Source of the DNA: Clostridia bacterium | Lineage (GTDB): Bacteria; Bacillota; Clostridia; Oscillospirales; CAG-382 | DNA: 6,747 bases | Reading direction: 5' to 3' | Assembly (NCBI GenBank): GCA_017938055.1 | Contig: JAGBCG010000054.1 | Location: forward strand, 1 to 6,747 | Part shown: one piece after another, positions 1 through 5,547 of the stretch | How the letters are laid out: each line of letters begins with the position of its first letter | Numbering within the stretch: position 1 is the first letter of the stretch | Made by a program: the position numbers and the translations under genes | Notes under the pieces: generated by a model | The model's input: the letters and a program-made list of their open reading frames with translations, nothing else | What the model was told of the DNA's origin: nothing | The model's database searches: none

Positions 1-1112
1 ATTCTTCCACCGACGCCCTTTTGTACTCCGCCCTGATTTTTTTTCTTACTTCCCTTGGGACCTCTTTCATTATCAAGTGCATCGGGAACAAGGCTATCAA
101 GTCTTTCATCATACTTTGAAAGGTCAACCTCGCTTGTTCTGATATCGACTACCACCTTACCCTCACTGTCAAATGCCGGCTGTGCACCCTCAATTCGTGT
201 GCCTGCGTAACGGCTTCTGATATGACCGTCCTTATCAAACACGGGCTTTAAGCTTGGCTGTCTTACAGACTGTGACTCCTCATCCTTATCTTTATTGGGA
301 TTATATCCATTATTATTTTTCTGGAACTTAGGCTTCTGAGGAGCTTTTTGCGAGGGAACATCCACATTTACAAAGCCGTCCTTTGTGAATTTCACATTTG
401 CATACTTATCAAATCTTTCATTTTTATCAAAACCAGAATAAGGCTCAATATTTTTACCTTCCTGTTTTGCAAGCTGTACACTTTCCTTTGATATTTTGCT
501 GATCTGCTTTTCAAGCTGTCTTTCATTTAAAGACATTCCCTTGTCGCCATTTCTGTCAAAGGATTTGGGTGCACCGTTATTCTGTCCGAAGCCAGGTTTT
601 CTATTCTGATCAAAAGGCTTTTTATACTGTCCCTGATTAAATCTGTCACCACTTTGACCATGGTTATTAAAGCCCTCTCTGCGAGCACCATCTCTGTTGC
701 TTTCTTGTCTTGATGCTGTATTTGCCTCAACTTTTGTTCTTTCCTGCTTCATCTTTTGTTCAGGCTGAGCATCCGCAGGCTTCTTTACTTCAGTCTTAGG
801 CTGTGTCTTCTGAGGCTCTTGTGCTTGAGCTTTATTTACCTCAGTCTTGTTTTCGGTATTCTGCTTGGGTGTTTCCTGTTTTTCCTTATTTTTAGGCTCT
901 TCTTTGGAAAAAGACAGATATGCACCAATATCCTCAACAGTGCTTGAGAGGGTATAATGCTGAAGAATAATACTTACTTCTTCATGCTCAAGTGAGGATG
1001 AGGCAGACTTGCCGTCTATACCCTTTTCCTTAAGTATTTCTACTATTTCCTTACTTTTCAAGCCTATATCTTTTGCAAAATTACTTATTTTAAGTTTGGT
1101 ATTCAATGCCAT
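1..1112 (-). CDS. infB: Translation initiation factor IF-2, N-terminal part (cut by window edge)
   Basis: IF-2 is the GTPase that brings fMet-tRNA to the 30S subunit and promotes 50S joining. Only its first 370 codons lie here, read from ATG at 1112 to the left edge without a stop; the GTPase domain is outside the window. Residues 8-55 form an IF2_N domain (KISNFAKDIGLKSKEIVEIL, then an LEHEE helix). Residues about 70-290 are a charged, low-complexity linker rich in Gln, Asn, Lys and Gly, with regularly spaced Phe/Tyr at 148-185. Residues 290-340 (VFDKDGHIRS, VVDIRTSEVDLSKYDERLD) resemble the pre-G-domain segment of clostridial IF-2, a resemblance I judge from memory. The start sits one base after the ylxQ stop, with GGAGGTG ten bases upstream, so it is the distal gene of the rimP operon and probably translationally coupled. 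The identity is secure from domain and gene order. Confidence 0.96.
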   Translation of the reverse strand, partial: MALNTKLKISNFAKDIGLKSKEIVEILKEKGIDGKSASSSLEHEEVSIILQHYTLSSTVEDIGAYLSFSKEEPKNKEKQETPKQNTENKTEVNKAQAQEPQKTQPKTEVKKPADAQPEQKMKQERTKVEANTASRQESNRDGARREGFNNHGQSGDRFNQGQYKKPFDQNRKPGFGQNNGAPKSFDRNGDKGMSLNERQLEKQISKISKESVQLAKQEGKNIEPYSGFDKNERFDKYANVKFTKDGFVNVDVPSQKAPQKPKFQKNNNGYNPNKDKDEESQSVRQPSLKPVFDKDGHIRSRYAGTRIEGAQPAFDSEGKVVVDIRTSEVDLSKYDERLDSLVPDALDNERGPKGSKKKNQGGVQKGVGGR

Positions 1113-1113
1113 A

Positions 1114-1488
1114 TTATTGCTGCACCTCCGTAGATTCTGTGTGTATTTCAGCGTAGATTTTCTCGAGTATTTTTACAAATCCCTCGTCCATAATTGCGGC
1201 ACACGAAACTGAGCTTCTTTTACCCAGTCTTGCTCCAAGCTCATCCTTTGAAATATCAAGTGCCATGCTCTGCACTTTATGGTAGCTTGTGCAATCCTTG
1301 ATTCTTTTCAAGGTATTATCAGACAAGTCATTTGCGTATATTACAAGCTTTACAGCATTATTCCTGACTTTTTCGGTACACATGTCTGTCCCTAACACGC
1401 ATTTGCCCGCTTTTCTTGAAAGTGACAGTGCCGCAAGTATTTTTTCGCGGCTCTTTTCAAGCTCTTCAGGTGTAAAATCAAGTGTCAT
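1114..1488 (-). CDS. ylxQ: L7Ae/L30e-family K-turn RNA-binding protein, YlxQ-like
   Basis: A small ribosomal-protein-like factor of 124 residues. Members of the L7Ae/L30e/S12e/Gadd45 family bind kink-turn RNA, and B. subtilis YlxQ does so. The family pattern runs along the whole protein: KILAALSLSRKAGKCVLGTD (17-36), KLVIYANDLSDNTLKRI (47-63), a Cys near 66, DELGARLGK (82-90) and AAIMDEGF (97-104). It always sits between ylxR and infB in Firmicutes, as here. The ATG at 1488 overlaps the ylxR stop by one base (TGATG). A TTG one codon earlier (1491) is in frame and sits seven rather than ten bases from the AGGAGG, so the start is uncertain by one residue. It has an N-terminal extension of about 15 mostly charged residues before the domain. 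The exact RNA target is not known from sequence. Confidence 0.9.
   Translation of the reverse strand: MTLDFTPEELEKSREKILAALSLSRKAGKCVLGTDMCTEKVRNNAVKLVIYANDLSDNTLKRIKDCTSYHKVQSMALDISKDELGARLGKRSSVSCAAIMDEGFVKILEKIYAEIHTESTEVQQ
1123..1129 (-). promoter_or_regulatory. infB ribosome binding site
   Basis: GGAGGTG lies inside the last codons of ylxQ, ten bases before the infB ATG. It fixes the IF-2 start at 1112 and means that infB is read without any gap from ylxQ. Confidence 0.85.
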
Positions 1489-1769
1489 CAACCATCATCC
1501 TCCTGTAAGCTTTCCTTGACTGCTTCATAAACCTTGTCCGGTATCTCTGCTTCAAGGCATCTTTCAAGTCGGTTGGTTTTCAGTGCTTTTTCATAGCAGG
1601 ATATCTTCCCGCAAATATAGGCTCCTCTTCCTGATTTTTTTCCTGTCAAATCAAGAAGTACCTCTCCTTCGGGAGTTCTTACTACTCTCACAAGCTCTTT
1701 TTTAGGCTTTTTTTCATTGCACCCCATGCATTTTCTTTCGGGTGTTTTTTTTACTATGTTATTCGGCAT
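1488..1769 (-). CDS. ylxR: YlxR / RnpM family RNA-binding protein (DUF448)
   Basis: A 93-residue member of the YlxR family, which in B. subtilis has been reported to bind and modulate RNase P (renamed RnpM); it acts in the cytoplasm on RNA. The diagnostic features are all present: R12-K-C14-M-G-C17 near the N terminus, LVRVVRTPEGEV (26-37), the GRGAYIC signature at 47-53, a further Cys at 58 (KISCYEKA) and a basic helix ending in LERCLEA. Length is typical. The ATG at 1769 follows AAGAAAGGT with about seven bases between. It lies 50 bases downstream of nusA with no terminator in the gap, and its stop overlaps the ylxQ start, so it is in the same transcript. The four cysteines could bind a metal, but that is not shown here. 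Confidence 0.93.
   Translation of the reverse strand: MPNNIVKKTPERKCMGCNEKKPKKELVRVVRTPEGEVLLDLTGKKSGRGAYICGKISCYEKALKTNRLERCLEAEIPDKVYEAVKESLQEDDG
1499..1504 (-). promoter_or_regulatory. ylxQ ribosome binding site, start ambiguous
   Basis: AGGAGG inside the ylxR 3' end. It is seven bases from an in-frame TTG (1491) and ten from the adjacent ATG (1488). The infB site also uses a ten-base gap, so I favour ATG, but either codon can work. Confidence 0.75.
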
Positions 1770-1819
1770 ATATTTACCTTTCTTACTGTGAAATACACAA
1801 GATTGGTTTAGGCTATTTT

Positions 1820-3112
1820 TTATTCTTCGTTCTGCTTGATAATCTTAAGTGCCTCTGCAAGCTTGCCGCCAAATGAGCTTGCCGCTTCATTCTTGCCCTC
1901 AATTATGTCATTGAAAGCCGCTGCACGTGCTGCCGATACGCTCTTAATATCAATCTTATTGAAGCCTGTAAGACGAGCCGCAAGTCTTGCATTCTGTCCT
2001 TCTTTACCTATTGCAAGTGAAAGCTGATCATCCTCTACAAGCACATAACATGAACGCTCTCCTGTTTCCTTTACCGATACAACCTGTGCCGGTGAAAGAG
2101 ATGCACGTATAAATTCCTCTGCGTCCTCGCTGAACTTTACTATATCAATCTTTTCGCCCTTGATTTCAGCTGTAATATTATTCTTTCGTATTCCCTTAGG
2201 TCCAATACATGAGCCTATTGGGTCTACGTTTTCATCTCTTGAATAAACTGCTATCTTTGTTCTTGAACCGGCTTCTCTTGAAATTGCCTTAATAATAACA
2301 GTTCCGTCCTGAATTTCAGGCACTTCAAGTTCAAACAATCTCTTTACAAGTCCGGGATGCTTTCTGGAAAGCACCACTGTTGGTCCTTTTGTTTCCTTTT
2401 TAACCACGGTGACATACACCTTGATTTTATCGCCCTCTGTAAGTCTTTCTCCGGGAATCTGCTCATTCTTGAAGAGTGTTACCTCATTTTTACCAAGCTC
2501 AAGCACAGCATTTCCCGTAACAGGATCTACTCTTGAAACAATAGCTGTTACTATTTCTTCCTTCTTGCTCTCGTATTCCTTAACCATTATATCACGTTCA
2601 GCTTCTCGTATACCCTGGATAATAACCTGCTTTGCGGTTTGTGCTGAAATACGTCCGAAGTTCTTTGGCTTTACTTCTATTTCAACTATATCACCAAGAT
2701 TATACTTTTTACTGATTTCTCTTGCCTGCTCAAGTGTAATCTCTGTCTTTTCATTAAATATGTGCTTTCTTGTGAGCTTTATAGGCTCTCCGTTTTCGTC
2801 AACATCAGGCTCATAAGGCTCATACTCCTCGTCACCAAATGGCTCAAAGCCTTCTTTGTCCTCATCCGGATCATACCCATAGTACTCAAAAGGTGTTATT
2901 TCTTCCTCTGCCTCAGGATCAACAACCGTAAGCTGTTTATACACCTTAACATCTTGCTTTACAGGGTCAAGCACAATTCTTACATTTGAATATCCGTTAT
3001 CCTTTTTAAATGCACTCTGCAGTGCCGCCTCAACCTTGGCAATCATATATTCCTTGGGAATATTTTTCTGCTTTTCGAGAAGGTCAAGTGCTTTGAAAAA
3101 TTCCTTATTCAT
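1820..3112 (-). CDS. nusA: Transcription elongation/termination factor NusA, with acidic N-domain insertion
   Basis: NusA binds RNA polymerase and nascent RNA, modulating pausing, intrinsic termination and antitermination. The 430-residue protein has the RNAP-binding N domain (1-175; FGRISAQTAKQVIIQGIREAER at 152-173 is the hallmark, in pieces FGRISAQTAK and QVIIQGIREA), an S1 domain (about 183-250, ending VVLSRKHPGL), KH1 (about 268-335, GPKG loop at 304-307, GEKIDIV at 318-324) and KH2 (about 342-392, IGKEGQNARLAARL at 368-381). There are no C-terminal acidic repeats, as usual in Firmicutes. Odd points: residues about 68-122 carry an acidic, Tyr/Phe/Pro-rich insertion, and the helix after the KH1 GxxG loop reads IRKNNI where RVQAI-type sequences are usual. 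The ATG at 3112 follows GGAGG with a long, 13-base gap. It is second in the operon, 41 bases after rimP. Confidence 0.97.
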   Translation of the reverse strand: MNKEFFKALDLLEKQKNIPKEYMIAKVEAALQSAFKKDNGYSNVRIVLDPVKQDVKVYKQLTVVDPEAEEEITPFEYYGYDPDEDKEGFEPFGDEEYEPYEPDVDENGEPIKLTRKHIFNEKTEITLEQAREISKKYNLGDIVEIEVKPKNFGRISAQTAKQVIIQGIREAERDIMVKEYESKKEEIVTAIVSRVDPVTGNAVLELGKNEVTLFKNEQIPGERLTEGDKIKVYVTVVKKETKGPTVVLSRKHPGLVKRLFELEVPEIQDGTVIIKAISREAGSRTKIAVYSRDENVDPIGSCIGPKGIRKNNITAEIKGEKIDIVKFSEDAEEFIRASLSPAQVVSVKETGERSCYVLVEDDQLSLAIGKEGQNARLAARLTGFNKIDIKSVSAARAAAFNDIIEGKNEAASSFGGKLAEALKIIKQNEE

Positions 3113-3153
3113 TTTTTCTTTGTTTCCTCCATATTTATGTTATTTTTTATTCA

Positions 3154-3639
3154 TCAAAACTCACACACTGTTTTTATGCTTGCACATTCCTTTAGTGTAA
3201 GAATCACCGTTTCGGCATCGGTTGCAAGTGTAATTTCATTTTTTTCTTCATCAAATGCCGTTATTTTTCCGTCATACGCTTTTTTTCCGTCCTTTGCGGC
3301 ATAAAGCTTTACAAGTACTCTTTCGCCAAGAAACGCTTTTATATGCTGGACTGTTTTTAATTCTCTTTCAAGTCCCGGTGAAGATATTTCAAGAAAATAG
3401 CTTCCGTCAATCGGGTCTGCCTCATCAAGAATTGGCTCTACGGCATCATTTACCATTTCACAGTCATCAAGTGATATTCCCTCAGGTTTATCAATATAGA
3501 TTATCAGATTATGGTCGCTGCCTTCCTTTACAAATTCAACATCCCAGAGAATACATCCACATTCCTCTACTGTTTCTTTCACAAGCTCATGCACGCGGGA
3601 TGCAATATTACCTTTTTTCTTTTCCTGCAAAACATTCAC
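3154..3639 (-). CDS. rimP: Ribosome maturation factor RimP
   Basis: RimP binds the free 30S subunit and assists its late maturation around S12/S19. The 161-residue frame has the family's two domains: the N domain (to about 92; WDVEFVKEG at 32-40, IIYIDKPEGISLDDCE at 46-61, LDEADPI at 71-77, LEISSPGLER at 83-92) and the Sm-like C domain (about 96-161). It is the first gene of the nusA-infB operon, a universal arrangement. The longest frame opens with GTG at 3639, but the only good Shine-Dalgarno (AGAGGTGA, 3636-3643) overlaps that codon and is five bases upstream of an in-frame TTG at 3630. I therefore suspect the real start is TTG 3630, giving 158 residues beginning MQEKKKGN; the reported coordinate is the outer limit. 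Translation is probably tuned by the leader hairpins just upstream. Confidence 0.95.
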   Translation of the reverse strand: MNVLQEKKKGNIASRVHELVKETVEECGCILWDVEFVKEGSDHNLIIYIDKPEGISLDDCEMVNDAVEPILDEADPIDGSYFLEISSPGLERELKTVQHIKAFLGERVLVKLYAAKDGKKAYDGKITAFDEEKNEITLATDAETVILTLKECASIKTVCEF

Positions 3640-3643
3640 CTCT
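3636..3643 (-). promoter_or_regulatory. rimP ribosome binding site, overlapping the annotated-type GTG start
   Basis: AGAGGTGA is the only Shine-Dalgarno-like sequence before rimP. It contains the GTG at 3639, so it cannot serve that codon; it fits TTG at 3630 with a five-base gap. An ATG at 3635 is out of frame. Confidence 0.65.
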
Positions 3644-3650
3644 ACTTAAT

Positions 3651-3697
3651 TTTGTCCCTAACAAACTTTAAAGAGCGATCCGGTGACCGCTCTTTAA
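3651..3697 (-). promoter_or_regulatory. Structured 5' leader of the rimP-nusA-infB operon (two hairpins)
   Basis: In the minus-strand RNA, bases 3697-3668 can form a hairpin: ten perfect pairs (UUAAAGAGCG with CGCUCUUUAA), then G-U, U-A and C-G pairs closing an ACCG tetraloop. A second small hairpin follows at 3665-3651 (UUUGU, loop UAGGG, ACAAA), ending seven bases before the rimP Shine-Dalgarno. The first hairpin starts about 20 bases after the predicted transcript start. The sequence after the stem (UUUAAAGUUUGUU) is only partly U-rich, so a weak attenuator, an RNase processing site or a protein-binding element are all possible. The E. coli nusA operon is autoregulated by NusA; whether this one is cannot be read from sequence. 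Confidence 0.6.
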
Positions 3698-3721
3698 TCC
3701 TTTCTATTCTCTTACACTGAT

Positions 3722-3750
3722 ACTATAACATACCTTTTACTAAATGTCAA
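3722..3750 (-). promoter_or_regulatory. Sigma-A promoter for rimP-nusA-ylxR-ylxQ-infB
   Basis: On the minus strand a perfect -35 (TTGACA, 3750-3745) is followed after exactly 17 bases by TATAGT (3727-3722), with an extended -10 TG (3730-3729). Transcription should start near 3714-3717, leaving about 75 bases of leader before rimP. Confidence 0.85.
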
Positions 3751-3840
3751 GCATTTTTACGATTTTTTTATGTTTTTTACATTAATATATTAAATAATGC
3801 TCAAAACAATTCAAAAACGCTCGTTTTTAAAGTTTATTCA
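3751..3840. other. AT-rich stretch between divergent promoters, with two dyads
   Basis: This 90-base stretch between the rimP and luxS -35 boxes is very A/T rich. It contains a perfect palindrome TTAATATATTAA (3782-3793) and an inverted repeat AAAAACG-CT-CGTTTTT (3813-3828) twelve bases before the luxS -35 box. The latter could be an operator or UP-like element; no known regulator motif is recognised. No gene fits in the 3640-3936 gap. Confidence 0.4.
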
Positions 3841-3869
3841 TTGACAATTATCCATAAAAGTGTTATATT
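3841..3869 (+). promoter_or_regulatory. Sigma-A promoter of luxS
   Basis: Perfect TTGACA (3841-3846), 17-base spacer, TATATT (3864-3869), preceded by an extended -10 TG (3861-3862). The predicted leader is about 60 bases, ending in GGAG eight bases before the luxS ATG. Confidence 0.88.
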
Positions 3870-3936
3870 TAAGCAGTAAAACAAATACAAGCTTCTACTT
3901 TAAAATAAGTAAAAAGCACATACTGGAGATTTTGAT

Positions 3937-4389
3937 ATGGAAAAAATTACAAGCTTTACAGTTGACCACACCGTTCTTGACGAGGGCATTTACGTTTCAC
4001 GTGTGGACGGTGACATTACTACTTACGATTTAAGAACAAGAAAGCCAAACAGCTTTTCCTTTATGGACAACTCAACAATGCACACCCTTGAGCATATGTT
4101 TGCCACATTTGTGAGAAACTCAAAAATAGCCGATGACGTCATTTACTTTGGGCCTATGGGTTGTCAGACCGGCTTTTATCTTCTTATAAGAAACGCCGAC
4201 AACAAAACAGTTCTTGAAGTTGTAAAGCAGGTATTACGTGACATTATTGCATATGATGGTGAGGTTTTTGGATACTCCGAGACTGAGTGCGGAAACTACA
4301 GAACGCTCTGCCTTGACAATGCAAAAAATGAATGTAAAAATTATCTTGCAATACTTGAAAGCAAACACCATTCCTTCATGTACACATAA
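3937..4389 (+). CDS. luxS: S-ribosylhomocysteine lyase LuxS (AI-2 synthase)
   Basis: LuxS cleaves S-ribosylhomocysteine to homocysteine and 4,5-dihydroxy-2,3-pentanedione, the precursor of the AI-2 signal; it is a cytoplasmic Fe(II)-type metalloenzyme that works as a homodimer. At 150 residues it is near the usual length and complete. All expected residues are visible: the HTLEH motif (H49 and H53 metal ligands, E52 general base), the catalytic cysteine C76 in GPMGCQTGFYL, the third metal ligand C118 in TECGNY, and the substrate-site DLRTRKPN (31-38). The ATG at 3937 has GGAG eight bases upstream. It is a single-gene unit with its own strong promoter and terminator. No pfs, metK or lsr gene is in the window, so the partner steps must be encoded elsewhere. 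Signalling versus simple methyl-cycle recycling cannot be separated from sequence. Confidence 0.98.
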   Translation: MEKITSFTVDHTVLDEGIYVSRVDGDITTYDLRTRKPNSFSFMDNSTMHTLEHMFATFVRNSKIADDVIYFGPMGCQTGFYLLIRNADNKTVLEVVKQVLRDIIAYDGEVFGYSETECGNYRTLCLDNAKNECKNYLAILESKHHSFMYT

Positions 4390-4427
4390 CAGGCAAATTA
4401 TAGCTACTAATGATACAATCACAAAAG

Positions 4428-4466
4428 ACAGGACGATATTCATTTACATCGTCCTGTTATGTTTTT
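4428..4466 (+). terminator. luxS terminator, possibly bidirectional
   Basis: Ten-base perfect inverted repeat ACAGGACGAT (4428-4437) / ATCGTCCTGT (4448-4457) with a ten-base loop, followed by TATGTTTTT on the plus strand. On the minus strand the stem is followed by CTTTTGT, so it might also stop readthrough from the right. Confidence 0.85.
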
Positions 4467-4476
4467 ATCTAATTAT

Positions 4477-4517
4477 AAAAAAACAAGGCCTGTACCAATA
4501 CTTTTGATACAAGCCCT
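4477..4517 (-). terminator. Terminator of the greA-coat protein unit
   Basis: On the minus strand AGGGCTTGTA (4517-4508) pairs with TACAGGCCTT (4494-4485), ten pairs including two G-U, followed at once by C/A-free T7 after TTG (4483-4477). It begins eight bases past the stop of the coat-like gene and faces the luxS terminator. Confidence 0.85.
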
Positions 4518-4524
4518 GAAAAAC

Positions 4525-4974
4525 TTAATACATTGCGTTAGCAGTCATATAGTCATAAATCATTTTACCGTGATTCTGCTCCTGCTTCTGAATAGAATTA
4601 AGATAGGTTCTTGCGTTTTCATCTACAAATTCAAAAATGCAGGTATTATAAAGGCTTGACACTCCCTTTTCACCTGTCAAAAGGTCGGTGCACAGATAGC
4701 AGTCATTCTTTTTATCCTGATTTTCACTGTTATGGTACTTTGTAAATGTGGGCATCTGGGAATTTCCTGAGCCGTTTTGCTGTGGCACTGTTCCCTTTTC
4801 AAGCTCACAAAGTCCCTGAAGATGCTGTGTTTCAGCAGATGCAAGCTGAGAAAAAAGATTCTTCAGCTGTGGGTCAACAGCACATGAAGCGTGCTTTGTA
4901 TACTTATCAATACAAAGCTGTTCCTGGTCCTTCAAATCCTTAAGAAGACTCATTTCTTTTTGTGTAAGAGTCAT
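4525..4974 (-). CDS. CotF-like spore coat family protein, ferritin-like fold with two ExxH motifs
   Basis: A soluble 149-residue protein with the pattern of the CotF/COG5577 spore coat family, which is predicted to fold as a ferritin-like four-helix bundle. Helix-like segments: 4-30 (LTQKEMSLLKDLKDQEQL), 33-61 (SAETQHLQGLCELEK at the end), 95-118 (TDLLTGEKGVSSLYNTCIFE) and 118-146 (NSIQKQEQNHGKMIYDYM). E48-x-x-H51 and E132-x-x-H135, with E18 and E115 in the other two helices, are placed as in di-iron ferritin-like proteins. A Gln/Asn/Gly-rich loop at 62-90 joins the halves, and there are six cysteines, including C92-x-x-C95. The ATG at 4974 is chosen because GAGGTGA lies five bases upstream; the frame extends to a TTG at 5004, which would put the site inside the gene. 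It follows greA by 46 bases. Function in the coat or in metal/redox handling is inferred only. Confidence 0.8.
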   Translation of the reverse strand: MTLTQKEMSLLKDLKDQEQLCIDKYTKHASCAVDPQLKNLFSQLASAETQHLQGLCELEKGTVPQQNGSGNSQMPTFTKYHNSENQDKKNDCYLCTDLLTGEKGVSSLYNTCIFEFVDENARTYLNSIQKQEQNHGKMIYDYMTANAMY

Positions 4975-4979
4975 TTTTA

Positions 4980-4986
4980 TCACCTC
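4980..4986 (-). promoter_or_regulatory. Ribosome binding site fixing the coat-like gene start
   Basis: GAGGTGA five bases upstream of ATG 4974. It excludes the longer in-frame TTG start at 5004. Confidence 0.88.
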
Positions 4987-4992
4987 AAGGAT

Positions 4993-5021
4993 TATTATGG
5001 TCAATTTATTCTGTATTATAC
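4993..5021 (-). promoter_or_regulatory. Possible internal promoter before the coat-like gene (sigma-F/G-type match)
   Basis: GTATA (5021-5017), 17 bases, then CATAATA (4999-4993) agrees with the forespore sigma-G pattern as I recall it (gHATR, CATnMTA). The same stretch also holds TATAAT (5020-5015) directly after the greA stop, without a good -35. The DNA is AT-rich, so chance matches are likely, and a start from the sigma-G-type site would leave only about 12 bases before the ATG. Confidence 0.2.
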
Positions 5022-5521
5022 TATCTTAATTCAATATTTTCGTCATCTTTTCCCTTTATTATTTCACGTATTACAACATCATAGCTATACTGCGGATTTA
5101 CTTGAATGGTTACCGTTTCACCGATTTTTCTGCCAAGCAATGCCTTACCTGCAGGTGACTCATTACTGATACGGTTTTCCATAATCTCAGCACGCATGGT
5201 TGTTACAATCTGATACTGCTCCTCACAGTCATCCTCGGGAACATATACCTTTACTGTATCAAAAAGACCTATCGTTTGCTCATCGCCCTCTATTTCCACA
5301 ATCACCGCTGTGTTTATCATGTTTTTAAGGAAACGGATTCTTCTTTCATTTGCGTTTTTCTCCTGCTTTGCAATGTGATACTCTGCATTTTCCGAAAGGT
5401 CGCCGAAAGCACGTGTGCGAACAACCTCCTTTAAAAGCTGAGGACGAAGCACACACGTTCTGTACTCCACTTCCTCCTGCATCTTTTTTATATCTACTGC
5501 CGTCAGTTCGTTATGCATCAT
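5021..5521 (-). CDS. greA: GreA-family transcript cleavage factor
   Basis: GreA enters the secondary channel of backtracked RNA polymerase and stimulates cleavage of the 3' RNA end, rescuing arrested complexes. The 166-residue protein has the N-terminal antiparallel coiled coil (about 8-76) with the acidic tip GDLSENAEYHIAKQE (40-54; D41 and E44 are the catalytic metal-holding residues) and the C-terminal FKBP-like domain (about 82-158; SNESPAGKALLGRKIGETV at 119-137). Several usually conserved positions differ: LTAVD replaces the common LTxEG, and YQIVTTMRAE replaces the usual IVGxxEAD-type segment, so it may be a paralogue rather than the housekeeping copy. Two adjacent ATGs (5521, 5518) follow AAGGAG by four and seven bases; the second has the better spacing. 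It is first in a two-gene unit behind a perfect promoter, not beside lysS as in some relatives. Confidence 0.93.
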   Translation of the reverse strand: MMHNELTAVDIKKMQEEVEYRTCVLRPQLLKEVVRTRAFGDLSENAEYHIAKQEKNANERRIRFLKNMINTAVIVEIEGDEQTIGLFDTVKVYVPEDDCEEQYQIVTTMRAEIMENRISNESPAGKALLGRKIGETVTIQVNPQYSYDVVIREIIKGKDDENIELR

Positions 5522-5547
5522 TTTTCTCCTTTTAAATTTCTTTATAC

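Noticed and set aside
527..730. Short minus-strand frame inside infB in another reading frame
   Set aside because: The infB frame is continuous from 1112 to the edge with a good ribosome site and an IF2_N domain; this one has no such support.
2409..2816. Open frame of 135 codons on the plus strand opposite nusA
   Set aside because: Serine/leucine-rich translation typical of an antisense shadow; nusA in the other strand has every expected domain.
3255..3671. Open frame of 138 codons on the plus strand opposite rimP
   Set aside because: It lies antisense to a clearly conserved gene, has no Shine-Dalgarno, and its product shows no recognisable domain.
3668..3697. T-box or classical intrinsic terminator in the rimP leader
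   Set aside because: The hairpin lacks the T-box sequence and specifier elements, and the following tract is only partly U-rich, so I describe it as a structured leader rather than a terminator.
3870..3936. Riboswitch (for example SAM or SAH type) in the luxS leader
   Set aside because: The leader is only about 60 bases with weak short repeats, too little for a recognised methyl-cycle riboswitch.
4975..5004. Ten-residue N-terminal extension of the coat-like protein from TTG 5004
   Set aside because: A strong GAGGTGA site lies inside this stretch, five bases before ATG 4974, so the extension is leader sequence.
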